A DNA stretch of 64,000 nt from Desulfarculus baarsii DSM 2075 (GCF_000143965.1 NC_014365.1:2507501-2571500), one strand, 5' to 3'. Shown: positions 41,618 to 51,145, counted from the stretch's first letter. The notes: generated by a model not told the origin, from the sequence alone. Program-made: numbers and translations.

Positions 41618-42067
41618 ATGCGGGCGGTGGCGCAGAGGGTCGGCCAGGCCAGCGTGACGGTGGACGGCCGCGAGGTCGGCCGCATCGGCGCGGGGCTTGT
41701 GGTGCTCTTGGGCGTGGGCCAGGCCGACGAGCCGCCCCAGGCCCTGTGGCTGGCCGACAAGATCGCCGGCCTGCGGGTCTTTGCCGACGAGGCCGGCAAA
41801 TTGAACCTCTCGGTGGGCGAGATCGGCGGCCAGGTGCTGGTGGTCAGCCAGTTCACCCTGTGGGGCGACTGCGCCAAGGGCCGGCGGCCCTCCTTTGGCC
41901 GGGCGGCCGAGCCGGGCAAGGCGTTGGCGCTCTACGAACTTTTCGTGGCGCGCCTGCGCGAGCTGGGCCTGGGCGTGGCCACGGGCCAGTTCGGGGCGAT
42001 GATGGACGTCAGCCTGGTCAACCAGGGGCCGGTGACCCTGTTGCTCGACAGCGAAAAGACATTCTAG
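41618..42067 (+). CDS. dtd: D-aminoacyl-tRNA deacylase
   Basis: 149 residues, the standard length. It removes D-amino acids (and glycine) mischarged on tRNA. Both active-site signatures are present, [10 protein letters not shown] and the Gly-cisPro motif [12 protein letters not shown], as is the N-terminal [21 protein letters not shown] lies 7 bp after the larB stop, so the two are probably co-transcribed. Confidence 0.97.
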   Translation: MRAVAQRVGQASVTVDGREVGRIGAGLVVLLGVGQADEPPQALWLADKIAGLRVFADEAGKLNLSVGEIGGQVLVVSQFTLWGDCAKGRRPSFGRAAEPGKALALYELFVARLRELGLGVATGQFGAMMDVSLVNQGPVTLLLDSEKTF

Positions 42068-42110
42068 CGGGCCAGCCAAACGCGTCCCGCCATGATGCGA
42101 GGAGCCAGCG

Positions 42111-42593
42111 ATGAGCGAGGAAACAAAACCCGATCTCAGCGCCTTCATGCCCGAGGGCTGGGAAGGCAAACTGCCGCCGTGCATGATCCAGGTCGACGTC
42201 GAGGGCCGCATGTCCCACGACGGCGCGCCCATGGTCCACCCCGGCATCATCGAGCTGATCTACGAGTCGGTCTACTACGAGGACGGGCTCTATTTCCTGA
42301 AAGTGGGCCAGCAGCGCTGTCAGTTGGAGGTGGCCGACACCTTTCATGTGATCCAGCGGGCCTGGTTCGATGACGATGGCGTGATGATTCACGTCAGTGA
42401 CGGCAGCCAGGAGCGCCTGGACCCGGCGACGTTACGCCTGGGCGACGAGGGCGTGCTCTACTGCGCGATCAAAAATGGCGCGTTCCCGGCCCGCTTCTTG
42501 CGCCAGGCCTATTATCAGCTCACCGAACGCCTGGTGGAGGACGGCGACGGCTACGCCATCGAGATAGCCGGACGCCGCTGGCGCCTGGCCTGA
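42111..42593 (+). CDS. DUF1285-like protein
   Basis: 160 residues with AGGAG six bases before the ATG. The core MIQVDVEGRMSHDGAPMVHP, then YYEDGLYFLKVGQQRCQLEV and FHVIQRAWFDD resembles DUF1285, a small beta-rich cytoplasmic family without assigned function. A C-terminal helical part (ARFLRQAYYQLTERLVED) ends in a basic tail. No signal peptide or membrane segment. It lies 43 bp after dtd and converges on the HAMP gene with 9 bp between. Confidence 0.7.
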   Translation: MSEETKPDLSAFMPEGWEGKLPPCMIQVDVEGRMSHDGAPMVHPGIIELIYESVYYEDGLYFLKVGQQRCQLEVADTFHVIQRAWFDDDGVMIHVSDGSQERLDPATLRLGDEGVLYCAIKNGAFPARFLRQAYYQLTERLVEDGDGYAIEIAGRRWRLA

Positions 42594-42602
42594 GACTGGC
42601 CG

Positions 42603-43643
42603 TCAGCTCTGCTTTTTGTCGGGGTTCTCGGGCGCGCAGTTGAACTCGTCGGCCCCGCCCAGGTCGAAGTTCATGCTCACGGCGTGGAGGATCTCGATGC
42701 CCTGGAGCATCTTGTTGAAGCTATCGGCCAAATAGCCCAGTTCGTCGTTGCTGGTCACGGGCACCATGGGCACGTCCTCGCTGCTGTCGCGGACCTTGCC
42801 CATGGCCCGGTGGATGCCCTCCAACGGCTCGGAGACGCTGCGCTCGATCATGAAAATGAGAAAGACGATCAGCGCCAGCGCGATCACCACCGCGAAGATC
42901 TGCATGTTGAAGACCGTCTCGGGGATGGCCCAGGGGTTGGTCTGCACCAGTTGGCTGGTTTTGCGGTGGACCATCACCACCAGCGAAAGCAACGGAAACA
43001 CGCCGCCGGTGAGGAAGGCCACCACCAGCCTGGTGCGCACGCTCAGGTGAAAGACATTCTGGACGTGGAGGATCTCGCCGCCCCGGAAAAAATAACTCCG
43101 GATCGGCCGGAACAGGTGGTCGGCGTAAAAGAACACCACGCACGAGGCCACCACCCCGGCGGCCAACACGCCGGCCAGCACGTAGCCGGCCTCGCCCAAC
43201 TGGCCCGAGTCGCCCTTGATCGGCACGTAGTCGACATAGCGCACCGCCGCCAAGACCAGGGAGTTGACCGTCCAGTTGACCAGGGTCAGCAGCGAAAGGG
43301 TCAGCGGCGCGTTGATGATCTTGCGCTGGGCCGAGGCCAAGAGCTTGGGATCGGGCTTTTGGCAGGCCTCCATGGCCCGCCAGCAGATCATGATCTTACG
43401 GCCCCAGGGCCAAGTCAGCAGCAGGCCGATGGTGATGAGGATCACGGCCAAGGTCAGGGTGGCGCGGGGGTAATTCTGCATGCCCTGATAAAAGGCCGGG
43501 GTGTCCATGACCATGAAGTAGAACATGCAAAGCGCCGCGCCACAGGCGTTGATGGCGATGATGGCCAGGGCGACTTTTTGATAAAATTGGGTGGCCGTGT
43601 ATTTTTGCTGGCCCTTGTTTTGCGCTTGTTCGGGATTGGGCAT
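42603..43643 (-). CDS. Orphan HAMP-domain membrane protein
   Basis: 346 residues with about six membrane helices. The last one is followed by a HAMP domain (ERSVSEPLEGIHRAMGKVRD, VTSNDELGYLADSFNKMLQG) and a short 40-residue tail. No kinase, cyclase, MCP or GGDEF output is present. The layout resembles the N-terminal half of class III adenylate cyclases with six helices plus HAMP. GAGGG lies five bases before the ATG. It could regulate a separate output protein or be a remnant of a larger sensor, but the frame ends cleanly with no further coding sequence. Confidence 0.8.
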   Translation of the reverse strand: MPNPEQAQNKGQQKYTATQFYQKVALAIIAINACGAALCMFYFMVMDTPAFYQGMQNYPRATLTLAVILITIGLLLTWPWGRKIMICWRAMEACQKPDPKLLASAQRKIINAPLTLSLLTLVNWTVNSLVLAAVRYVDYVPIKGDSGQLGEAGYVLAGVLAAGVVASCVVFFYADHLFRPIRSYFFRGGEILHVQNVFHLSVRTRLVVAFLTGGVFPLLSLVVMVHRKTSQLVQTNPWAIPETVFNMQIFAVVIALALIVFLIFMIERSVSEPLEGIHRAMGKVRDSSEDVPMVPVTSNDELGYLADSFNKMLQGIEILHAVSMNFDLGGADEFNCAPENPDKKQS

Positions 43644-43707
43644 GCTTTCCCTCGTCGCCGCGGCGGCTTTTGCGGTTGATCACAAACCAGACGCGCTAGC
43701 ATTGCAC

Positions 43708-43751
43708 AAAACAGCGGCCGCCGACAACCATTTGCTTGCCCGGCGGCCGCT
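43708..43751 (-). terminator. Terminator after the Na/Pi cotransporter gene
   Basis: Perfect 11-bp stem (43713-43723 with 43741-43751) with a 17-nt loop, followed on the minus strand by GTTTTG. It lies 23 bp past the stop at 43775 and upstream of the HAMP gene. Confidence 0.75.
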
Positions 43752-43774
43752 TTTGACCAATTATTCTGACTAGT

Positions 43775-45442
43775 TCATCGCTTGCCGGCCACGGCCTGGG
43801 CAATGTTGTAGGAGTAGTCGCCGATCTTTTCGAAGTTGGTGAGCATATCGATGAAGATCAGGCCCGGATCGACGGTGCAGACGCCCGAACGCAGGCGGCC
43901 CAGATAATCGTCGCGCATGCGTTCGCGCATGAGGTCGATTTCGTCCTCCATGGCCTGGGCCTGCTCCATGATCTCGCGGTCGCGCTCGGCCATGCCGCGC
44001 ACGACCAGCTCCAGGAAGTTGGCCACCTTGTTGCGAATCTCGCGGTAGTCTCGCTGGCCCTGCTCGGCCAGGTGCAGGTTGTTTTCGATCATCTCCTCGA
44101 CCAATTCGGCCACGTTCTCCACCGCGTCGCCCACCCGTTCGACGTTGTTGACCATGCGCAGCAGCGAGGCGATCTCGCGGCTTTCGGCCTCGGTGATGTT
44201 GCCCTGGCTGACCTTGACCAGAAACTCGGTGATCTCGCGTTGCAGGCGGTCCAGGGCCTCTTCGCGCTGCCGCCAGCGCGAGAGCAGGTCCAACTTGCGA
44301 TTGAACATGACGTTGGTCACGTCGCGGTACATCTCTTGGGCGATGTTGCCCATGCGCACGGCCTCGTCGCGGGCCTGGGTCAGGGCCACAGAGGGGTTGT
44401 CGACGTAGCGCGAATCGAGATAGCAGGCGCGGCCCAACTCCTCGACGGAACAGTCGTTTTTGCCGCCGCGGGTCAGGCGCATGGCGGCCTTGACCAAAAG
44501 CGGCAGGGCGAAGAGGAAAAACGTGGCGTTGAGCACGTTGAACATGGTGTGGCTGTTGGCGATGTAGCGGCCGACGTTGGCCCCACTGACCGGCGCGCTG
44601 GCCATGACCTCCATGGTGAACCACTCGACCAAGCCGACGAACGGTCGAAACACCGTCAGCACGATGCACACGCCGATGACGTTGAACATGGTGTGGGCCC
44701 GAGCCGCCTGGCGGGCGGTGAGCGTGCCGCCGATGGAGGCCAGTTCGGCGGTGATGGTGGTGCCGATGTTTTCGCCCAGGATCAGGGCCACCGCGCCGGG
44801 GAAGGTCAGCAAGCCCTGGCTGGCCAGGGCCATGGTGATGCCCACCGTGGCCGAACTGGACTGCAAAAGCATCGTCAGCGCCGCGCCGCTGACGACGCAC
44901 AGGATCACCCCGAGCATGTCCTTGGCGTCGAACATCAAGAAAAAGCTGTTGAAATCGGGGTGATCACGCAACGGCTTGAAGCCGTCCTTCATCATCTCCA
45001 TGCCGAAAAACAGCATGCCAAAGCCCAGGATCACCTCGCCGATGTCGCGCCAGCGCCGGCGCTTGGCGAAAAACCTGATGCCCACGCCGATGAAGATGGC
45101 CACCGGCGCGAAGGCGGTCAGATCGAAGGCGATAATCTGGGCGGTCATGGTCGTGCCCACGTTGGCCCCGAGAATCACGCCCATGGCCTGGGTCAGGGTC
45201 AGCAGGCCGGCGTTGACAAAGCCCACCACCGTCACCGTGGTCAGCGACGACGACTGCACCACCGCCGTGACCAGCGTGCCCGTCAACGCGCCGACCACCC
45301 GATTGGTCGAGACCATCTCCAGAAACGAGCGCAAACGATCGCCGGCCACCCGCTGCAGGCCCTCGGACATCAGCTTCATGCCGAACAAAAACAGGCCCAG
45401 GCCGCCCATGGCCTGGAAGGCCACCGTATATACCAGGTCCAA
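43775..45442 (-). CDS. Na/Pi cotransporter family protein with PhoU-like tail
   Basis: 555 residues from TTG 45442 (GGAG seven bases upstream). The membrane part (1 to about 320) carries two Na/Pi-II repeats with the QSSSLTTVTVVGFVNAG and LQSSSATVGITMALAS motifs, and GANVGTT / GENIGTT loops. The cytoplasmic C-terminal 200 residues form a PhoU-like helical bundle (LLRMVNNVERVGDAVENVAE, FIDMLTNFEKIGDYSYNIAQ). It probably moves phosphate with sodium, with the PhoU part regulating. No phosphate regulator genes are adjacent. Confidence 0.92.
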   Translation of the reverse strand: MDLVYTVAFQAMGGLGLFLFGMKLMSEGLQRVAGDRLRSFLEMVSTNRVVGALTGTLVTAVVQSSSLTTVTVVGFVNAGLLTLTQAMGVILGANVGTTMTAQIIAFDLTAFAPVAIFIGVGIRFFAKRRRWRDIGEVILGFGMLFFGMEMMKDGFKPLRDHPDFNSFFLMFDAKDMLGVILCVVSGAALTMLLQSSSATVGITMALASQGLLTFPGAVALILGENIGTTITAELASIGGTLTARQAARAHTMFNVIGVCIVLTVFRPFVGLVEWFTMEVMASAPVSGANVGRYIANSHTMFNVLNATFFLFALPLLVKAAMRLTRGGKNDCSVEELGRACYLDSRYVDNPSVALTQARDEAVRMGNIAQEMYRDVTNVMFNRKLDLLSRWRQREEALDRLQREITEFLVKVSQGNITEAESREIASLLRMVNNVERVGDAVENVAELVEEMIENNLHLAEQGQRDYREIRNKVANFLELVVRGMAERDREIMEQAQAMEDEIDLMRERMRDDYLGRLRSGVCTVDPGLIFIDMLTNFEKIGDYSYNIAQAVAGKR

Positions 45443-45534
45443 CCTCGTGCTCCAATTAGCGTTTTGCTGGCGACGCCCTTTCCCGCCGGCAAAGGCCGCT
45501 TCGACATGGCCAACGAAAGTCTGACGTCGGGCCT

Positions 45535-45590
45535 GTGTTATCGCGCCGTGCTCACTCCGTCAACCCAATTCGTAACCCTAATGTAACAAA
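45535..45590 (-). promoter_or_regulatory. Promoter and possible Pho-box-like repeat of the Na/Pi gene
   Basis: Minus strand: TTGACG (45558-45563), a 17-bp spacer and TAACAC (45535-45540). Just upstream, GTTAC occurs twice 11 bp apart (within 45571-45590), the spacing of PhoB direct repeats, though the sequence is not a close match. This lies in the 384-bp gap 45443-45826, which otherwise holds only the fliK sigma-54 promoter. Confidence 0.45.
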
Positions 45591-45754
45591 CCACCATGCT
45601 TTGGTCGGAAAGTCTCGCTCCGACGGGGCGCGGCAAAATATGCATCGCGGCAACTGGGCAGAAAGGGCCGGCGACGGCGGCTTTTGCCCGGCGCACGCAA
45701 CCTTACCTGGCGTCATCATATTGATAATAATCGTTTTTTTTCAAAAATCCCCGA

Positions 45755-45770
45755 TGGCACCCACTTTGCA
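45755..45770 (+). promoter_or_regulatory. Sigma-54 promoter of fliK-flgD-flgE
   Basis: TGGCACCCACTTTGCA matches the -24/-12 consensus (TGGCAC-n5-TTGCA) exactly. It is 56 bp before the fliK start. A long T-run and AT-rich stretch lie just upstream. Confidence 0.9.
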
Positions 45771-45826
45771 GAGTCTTCGGATAGTCGAGGCGTCCCCAAG
45801 CGACGCCACAGCAACTGGAGGCCAGA

Positions 45827-47653
45827 GTGAACGCACTGGAAATGAGCATCGACAAGACCGCCGGCTCGGCGGCCCTCTGGGCCCTGGGCGCCAAGGGCCA
45901 GGCGGGCGGCGGTTTCGACGCCCTGTTGGCCGCGCTTTCCACCAAGATCCAGGCCAAGGAACAGGCCACGCTTCAGACCGACACGACCACCACCACCAAG
46001 GCGGCGCTCGCCCAGACTTCTTCCACCACCGACGAGACGGCGCTGGTCTCGCCGCCCAACACCCCCGTGGCCAAGTTGGAGCGGTCCCTGCGCGATTCGG
46101 GCCAGTCCCTGGACGAAATGACCCTGCCGGCCCAGTCGCGCGAGCAAGTCAAAGAGGTGCTCGTCGCCAGCGGCTACACCGAGGACCAGGCCGACGAAAT
46201 CGTCCGTCGGGCCACCGACGACAACGGCGACATCAACGTCGGCGCGCTGTTCCAGGTTTTGCCCCAATACACCCCCACCGTGGGCACGAATCTTTTCATC
46301 GCCGAAAACGACAAGCCCCTGCTGATCCAGGCCTTGCAAGACCTGGGCGTGCCGGCCGAGGACATCCGCCAGTTCTTCGAGGCCGCCTCCCGCGATGGCG
46401 AGATGATCAACCTCACGGGCATCCAGGATCTGTTGGCCAAGGCCGACCCCACGGTCAAGAGCGTCGATCTTTCGGTGATGCGCGACCTCATGGGCAAGCT
46501 GGGCCTGGACGAGCAGGAGATAACGACGCTGTTGGCCCGGGCCGGCGACGGCAAGGGCGGCGTCTCGCCCCAGGGCATGCTGGAGATCCTGCAGGCCGCG
46601 GCCGAAAAGGGCAATACCAAGACCGGCCAACTGATTTTGCAGCTCACCAGCCAGGCCAAGGTGAAAAACAGCGACGGCCAGGACTTGGCCCAACAGCTGC
46701 GCCAGCAGGTGAACCAACGCCTGGAAAGCCCGCCAAGCCAGGCCCAGGCCAACCAAACCACGGCCGACTCGGGCCAGGCCGCCACGGAGCAAACCGGTCA
46801 GGCGACCCAGGCCAACCCCAACGCCCAAACGCCGGGCCAGCAGGCCAACGCCGCCCAGACCAATCCCAACGCCCAAGCCGCCCAGGCGACCCAAGCCGAC
46901 GGCGAGCAGGCCCAGGGGCAAACCCAGGGCCAGACCGGCGTCGGCTCGACGGCGGCGGAGGCAGCCGCCCTGGCCAAGGCCACCGGCAACAGCTTCAGCG
47001 GCGGCGGCAGCAACGGCGGCCAGGCCGGCCAGCAACAGGCCGGCGCGCAGGCCCAGCAGGCCGCGGCCCAGGCCCGCGCGGCCGTCGCCGGCGCCTCCGA
47101 CAAGGCCGAGACCGGCGCGCGCACGACCGAAAACGCCCTGGCTGGCGCGGCGTCCGCGGCCGGCAAGGGTTCAGCCGTCCAGATCGGCGACGCGGTCAGC
47201 AAGGCCCTGCCGGCCTACGTGGTGCGCCAGGTGGCCCAGCAGATGGCCTCCATGGTCCGGGCCAACCAGACCCAGCTGACCCTCAACCTCAAGCCCGAGC
47301 ACCTGGGCGCGCTGGAGATGGAGATCTCGGTCAAGGACGGCGCGGTCACGGCCACGCTGACCGCCGAGACGCCCTCGGCCAAGCTGGCCTTGGAATCGGG
47401 CCTGGGCGAGTTGCAGGACCGGCTGGCCCAGCAAGGCATCCGCGTGGAAAAAATCGAGGTGGCCCTGGGCTCCAACGCCAGCCAGGATCGCCAAACCGCC
47501 GGGGCCGACGCCTCGGGCGGCCAGAACGGCTCCAACCGTCACGGCGACGGCCAAGGCCAGGGCGATGGCGCCAGCGGCTCGGCCGAGGAAGAGCCGGACC
47601 AGATAATGCCGGCCACCTTCATCGGCGTCAGCCGGATCAACCTCTTCGCCTGA
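45827..47653 (+). CDS. fliK: Flagellar hook-length control protein
   Basis: 608 residues from GTG 45827 (GGAGG five bases upstream). FliK is exported during hook growth and switches export specificity at FlhB. The C-terminal Flg_hook domain is clear: QTQLTLNLKPEHLGALEMEI, VTATLTAETPSAKLALESGL, LQDRLAQQGIRVEKIEVALG. The middle (about 300-430) is a low-complexity Gln/Ala/Asn/Gly region, as expected for the flexible ruler. It heads a sigma-54 unit with flgD and flgE. Confidence 0.93.
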   Translation: MNALEMSIDKTAGSAALWALGAKGQAGGGFDALLAALSTKIQAKEQATLQTDTTTTTKAALAQTSSTTDETALVSPPNTPVAKLERSLRDSGQSLDEMTLPAQSREQVKEVLVASGYTEDQADEIVRRATDDNGDINVGALFQVLPQYTPTVGTNLFIAENDKPLLIQALQDLGVPAEDIRQFFEAASRDGEMINLTGIQDLLAKADPTVKSVDLSVMRDLMGKLGLDEQEITTLLARAGDGKGGVSPQGMLEILQAAAEKGNTKTGQLILQLTSQAKVKNSDGQDLAQQLRQQVNQRLESPPSQAQANQTTADSGQAATEQTGQATQANPNAQTPGQQANAAQTNPNAQAAQATQADGEQAQGQTQGQTGVGSTAAEAAALAKATGNSFSGGGSNGGQAGQQQAGAQAQQAAAQARAAVAGASDKAETGARTTENALAGAASAAGKGSAVQIGDAVSKALPAYVVRQVAQQMASMVRANQTQLTLNLKPEHLGALEMEISVKDGAVTATLTAETPSAKLALESGLGELQDRLAQQGIRVEKIEVALGSNASQDRQTAGADASGGQNGSNRHGDGQGQGDGASGSAEEEPDQIMPATFIGVSRINLFA

Positions 47654-47670
47654 GGACGGGAGGGATATAA

Positions 47671-48519
47671 ATGATACCTTCGACTTACACCGGCGAGATT
47701 TACGGTTCCACCTCGACGACGGACACCAGCAGCTCCAGCATCGACGATTCGCTGGGCCAGGACGCCTTCCTGACCATGTTCATGGCCCAGGTGACCAACC
47801 AGAACCCCCTGGACCCCATGGACAACACCGAGTTCACCGCCCAACTGGCCACCTTCAGCCAGTTGGAAAAGCTGACCCAGATCGCCGAAAGCATGGAAGG
47901 CATAAGCGACCTGCAGACCTCCATGGACAAGAGCGTGGCCCTGGGCTACCTGGGCAAGGAGGTCACCGTCAGTGGAAACGTCATGCCGGTGATCGACGGC
48001 GAGGCCGGCGAGATGGGCTTCTATCTGGATTACGCCGCCGAGGCCCAGGCCATCATCACCGACGAAAACGGCGTGACCGTGGCCACGGTGGACCTGGGCA
48101 CGGTCGCGGCCGGGCAGAACTACTTCACCTGGGACGCCACCGATGACGCGGGCCAGGCGGTCGAGGACGGGGCCTACACCATCACCATCGAGGCGACTTC
48201 GTCGGTGGGCGAGACGGTGGATGTCTACGGCCAGACCATCACCGCCAAGGTTACCGGCTACATGGACGACGGCTCGGGCAACGTTTATCTGCTGCTTGGT
48301 GACACGGCCATCGCCATAGACGGCGTCTTGGCCGTCAACGCCCCATCCGATGGCGAAACCACCGAGGAAGACGAGACGGAACAAGAAGAGGCCGAGGAAA
48401 GCCTGTCCGAGTTGGAAGCTTTGGCGGCCAAGGCCGAGGAAGACGAAAGCAGCATCAGCACCAGCGACGTGGTCAAGGCCCTTGGCTCCATCGGCGCGCT
48501 GACCGCCCTGCTGCTCTAG
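47671..48519 (+). CDS. flgD: Flagellar hook assembly (cap) protein
   Basis: 282 residues. The N-terminal FlgD motif FLTMFMAQVTNQNPLDPMDN and TEFTAQLATFSQLEKL are intact. A FlgD Tudor/FlgD-Ig region follows (GYLGKEVTVSGNVMPV, FTWDATDDAGQAVEDGAYTI). The C-terminal 55 residues form an unusual acidic Glu-rich extension (TTEEDETEQEEAEESLSE). FlgD caps the growing hook. GGGAGG lies upstream of the ATG. Confidence 0.94.
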   Translation: MIPSTYTGEIYGSTSTTDTSSSSIDDSLGQDAFLTMFMAQVTNQNPLDPMDNTEFTAQLATFSQLEKLTQIAESMEGISDLQTSMDKSVALGYLGKEVTVSGNVMPVIDGEAGEMGFYLDYAAEAQAIITDENGVTVATVDLGTVAAGQNYFTWDATDDAGQAVEDGAYTITIEATSSVGETVDVYGQTITAKVTGYMDDGSGNVYLLLGDTAIAIDGVLAVNAPSDGETTEEDETEQEEAEESLSELEALAAKAEEDESSISTSDVVKALGSIGALTALLL

Positions 48520-48587
48520 AACAAAACACCCGTTTGCCGTCCGCGGGGCCAACCGCCGGGGGACACGAACGAAAGGAGCCGTGACAT

Positions 48588-50948
48588 ATGGGCATGTTAA
48601 CCGCGATGTGGGCGGGAGTCGCCGGCCTCAACGTCCACGGGCAGGCGCTCAGCGCCGTGGCCGACAACGTGGCCAACGTCAACACCCATGGCTACAAGGC
48701 CTCCAGGGTCAACTTCGGCGACGTGATGATCCACTCGTTGACCGTCGGCGGCACGGTGGTCAACCAGGTGGGCACCGGCGCCAAGGTGCTCAGCGTGCAG
48801 AACCTGCTGACCCAGGGCTCGTTCGAGACCACCGACGTGCCCACCGACATGGCCATCAACGGCGGCGGGTTCTTCCAGGTCAACAACACCTCCGCGGGCC
48901 AGACCGCCAAGTATTACACCCGGGCCGGCCAGTTCCTGCTGGACACCGAAGGCTACATGGTCAACCCCCAGGGTTATCGCCTGCAGGGCTACAACGTCGA
49001 CGCCAACGGCGACATCCTGGCCGTGCCGGCGGACCTGCGCATAACCACGGTCCAGACCGACGCCATCGCCACCAGCGCCATCGACATCTCGATGAACCTC
49101 AACTCCGAGGACACCAAGAAGCTGCATCCGTCCCAACTCATCGATCCCTCGGACCAAAGCACCTGGAACTACGTCAACACCACCCGCACCTACGACAGCC
49201 TGGGCGTGGGTCACAACCTGTCGATGTTCTACCAGCGCCTGACCACCTACAACGGCACCAAGGCCAATGGGGCCACTTCCTTCTGGAAGGTCACCGCCTT
49301 CGAGAGCGTCGACGGCGTTTATCATCCCAACGAGGACGATTACGCCACCACCGCCGAGTACCTCGATGCGGTCAACGCCAAGACCTACTATATGCAGTTC
49401 GACACCAGCGGCCACCTGGTGGGCGTCTCCACCGGCGATTCCGGCTACGGCGACACCTATGTCTATGGCGGCAAGGTCTCCTCCAGCACCAGCGACATCG
49501 CCACCGCCCTGGGCGGCCAGCTCACCTTCGACGGCGCGGGGGCCAGCGACCAGGTCATCCGCACCTCCGGCACGGTCACCTTCGCCGGTACGGGAACCAC
49601 CTCCTCGACCTCGGTCACCGTGGGCGCCGACGCGGCCTACACCCTCACCGACGGCCTGACTCCGGCCCAGGCCGCGGCCGAACTGTGCGACCAGATCAAC
49701 GGGGCCAGCCCGGCGGTCAACTACTACGCGGTCAACGAAGGCTCGGGCGTGGTGACCATCCACGCCAAGAACGCCAACGGGCCCTTTGACCTGAGCGTCA
49801 GCCACGACAGCTCCACCGAGCCCGACTTCAGCGTGACCGGCGACGACACGACCACCCTGAGCGAACTGGCCAACATGATCAACGCCGGCAACACGGCCAC
49901 CGGCACCCTGCAGATCGACACTACCGGCATGGCCGACGACGCCACCATCACCGTGGGCGGCGTCACCTTCTCCTATGACGGCGGCGGCACGGCCACCGGG
50001 GCCAATCCCTGGGCCACCCTGGCCGACTTGGCCACGGCCATCACGGCCAACGTGCCCAACGTCACCGCCACCTACACCGCCGGCGGCACTATCAGCCTGG
50101 CCTACGACAGCGTCGGCGTGGCTGGCAACGCGGTGACCCTGGCCATGGACCTGAACGGCGGCGGCGGCTCCATCGACCTCAGCGGCTCGACCCTGACCAA
50201 CGGCTGGGACGGCACCACCACCGGCGGCGCCCACGAAGTCACCGCCAGCGCCCTGGAAAACGCCGACGGCACCTATTCCCTGCAATTGACCCGCAACGTG
50301 GCTGGCGCCGGCTCGACCTACACCATCGACGTCGATGAGTTCCTCAGCACCAACACCCTGGGCAGCGAGGCCGGCGTGGGCTTCACCACCGCCACCCAGA
50401 CCACCGTCGCCCGCGATGAAACCAACGGCGTGCTGGACCTCAACGGCCAGGTCGAACTCGACTACTACTTCGAGGACGCCGTCCAGCCCCAGACCATCAC
50501 CATCGATTACTCGCCCACCGCCAGCGCCGCCTCCACCCAGTCGGCCGGCTCCAACGAGACGTTCTACCTTTATCAGGACGGCTCCACCCGCGGCACCCTG
50601 CAAAGCCTGGACATCGGCACCGACGGCGTGATCACCGGCACCTTCTCCAACGGCCAGCTCAAGACCCTGGGCCAGGTCATGCTGGTGGACTTCGCCAACC
50701 CCGAGGGCCTGGCCCGCGAGGGCGACAACCTCTGGAGTCAGACCACCAAGTCGGGCGAGCCCATCGAAAACACCCCTGGCCAGGGCGGCACCGGCAGCAT
50801 CGAATCCGGCGCGCTGGAGCAGTCCAACGTGGACCTGGCCACCGAGATGGTCAAGATGATCCTCTACCAGCGGGCCTATCAGGCCAACAGCAAGAGCATC
50901 AGCACCACCGACCAGATGCTCCAGGAGCTGATCAACCTCAAGCGTTAA
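48588..50948 (+). CDS. flgE: Flagellar hook protein, enlarged
   Basis: 786 residues, well above the 400-450 of enteric FlgE. The N-terminal rod/hook signature (AVADNVANVNTHGYKASRVN) and the C-terminal one (DLATEMVKMILYQRAYQANS) are both intact. The exposed middle (about 290-640) is expanded by at least two units resembling hook-IN motifs (VGADAAYTLTDGLTPAQAAA, and TITVGGVTFSYDGGGTATGA followed by ATLADLATAITANV). It is Thr/Gly/Asp-rich and almost without Cys. AGGAG lies nine bases before the ATG. It ends the fliK unit, with two hairpins downstream. Confidence 0.95.
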   Translation: MGMLTAMWAGVAGLNVHGQALSAVADNVANVNTHGYKASRVNFGDVMIHSLTVGGTVVNQVGTGAKVLSVQNLLTQGSFETTDVPTDMAINGGGFFQVNNTSAGQTAKYYTRAGQFLLDTEGYMVNPQGYRLQGYNVDANGDILAVPADLRITTVQTDAIATSAIDISMNLNSEDTKKLHPSQLIDPSDQSTWNYVNTTRTYDSLGVGHNLSMFYQRLTTYNGTKANGATSFWKVTAFESVDGVYHPNEDDYATTAEYLDAVNAKTYYMQFDTSGHLVGVSTGDSGYGDTYVYGGKVSSSTSDIATALGGQLTFDGAGASDQVIRTSGTVTFAGTGTTSSTSVTVGADAAYTLTDGLTPAQAAAELCDQINGASPAVNYYAVNEGSGVVTIHAKNANGPFDLSVSHDSSTEPDFSVTGDDTTTLSELANMINAGNTATGTLQIDTTGMADDATITVGGVTFSYDGGGTATGANPWATLADLATAITANVPNVTATYTAGGTISLAYDSVGVAGNAVTLAMDLNGGGGSIDLSGSTLTNGWDGTTTGGAHEVTASALENADGTYSLQLTRNVAGAGSTYTIDVDEFLSTNTLGSEAGVGFTTATQTTVARDETNGVLDLNGQVELDYYFEDAVQPQTITIDYSPTASAASTQSAGSNETFYLYQDGSTRGTLQSLDIGTDGVITGTFSNGQLKTLGQVMLVDFANPEGLAREGDNLWSQTTKSGEPIENTPGQGGTGSIESGALEQSNVDLATEMVKMILYQRAYQANSKSISTTDQMLQELINLKR

Positions 50949-51035
50949 CCGCCGCCCACTCGATCCTTCAGGCATCGTTTCGCCCCCGGTCCGCGCGGCC
51001 GGGGGCGTCATATTGTTGACTGAGCGTTCTTTTTG

Positions 51036-51079
51036 ACGCCCCAGCGGCCGGCCGTTGCCGGCCGGCGGGGCGTTTTTTT
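51036..51079 (+). terminator. Rho-independent terminator after flgE
   Basis: Outer 7-bp stem (51036-51042 with 51067-51073) enclosing a GGCCGGC/GCCGGCC inner stem, then seven U residues. A second GC hairpin with a poor U-tract lies just upstream (50981-51007). Confidence 0.9.
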
Positions 51080-51145
51080 GTATAACTTGTTGCCTAACCT
51101 AACGATTTTTTGGTAAAAACAACTCTGTTGACATCGTGGGCCAGA

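Noticed and set aside
48597-51011. An 804-codon open frame antisense to flgE
   Set aside because: It is the mirror of a strongly biased GC-rich gene. Its protein is low-complexity Gly/Ala/Val/His with no motif, and flgE has intact ends and a ribosome site.
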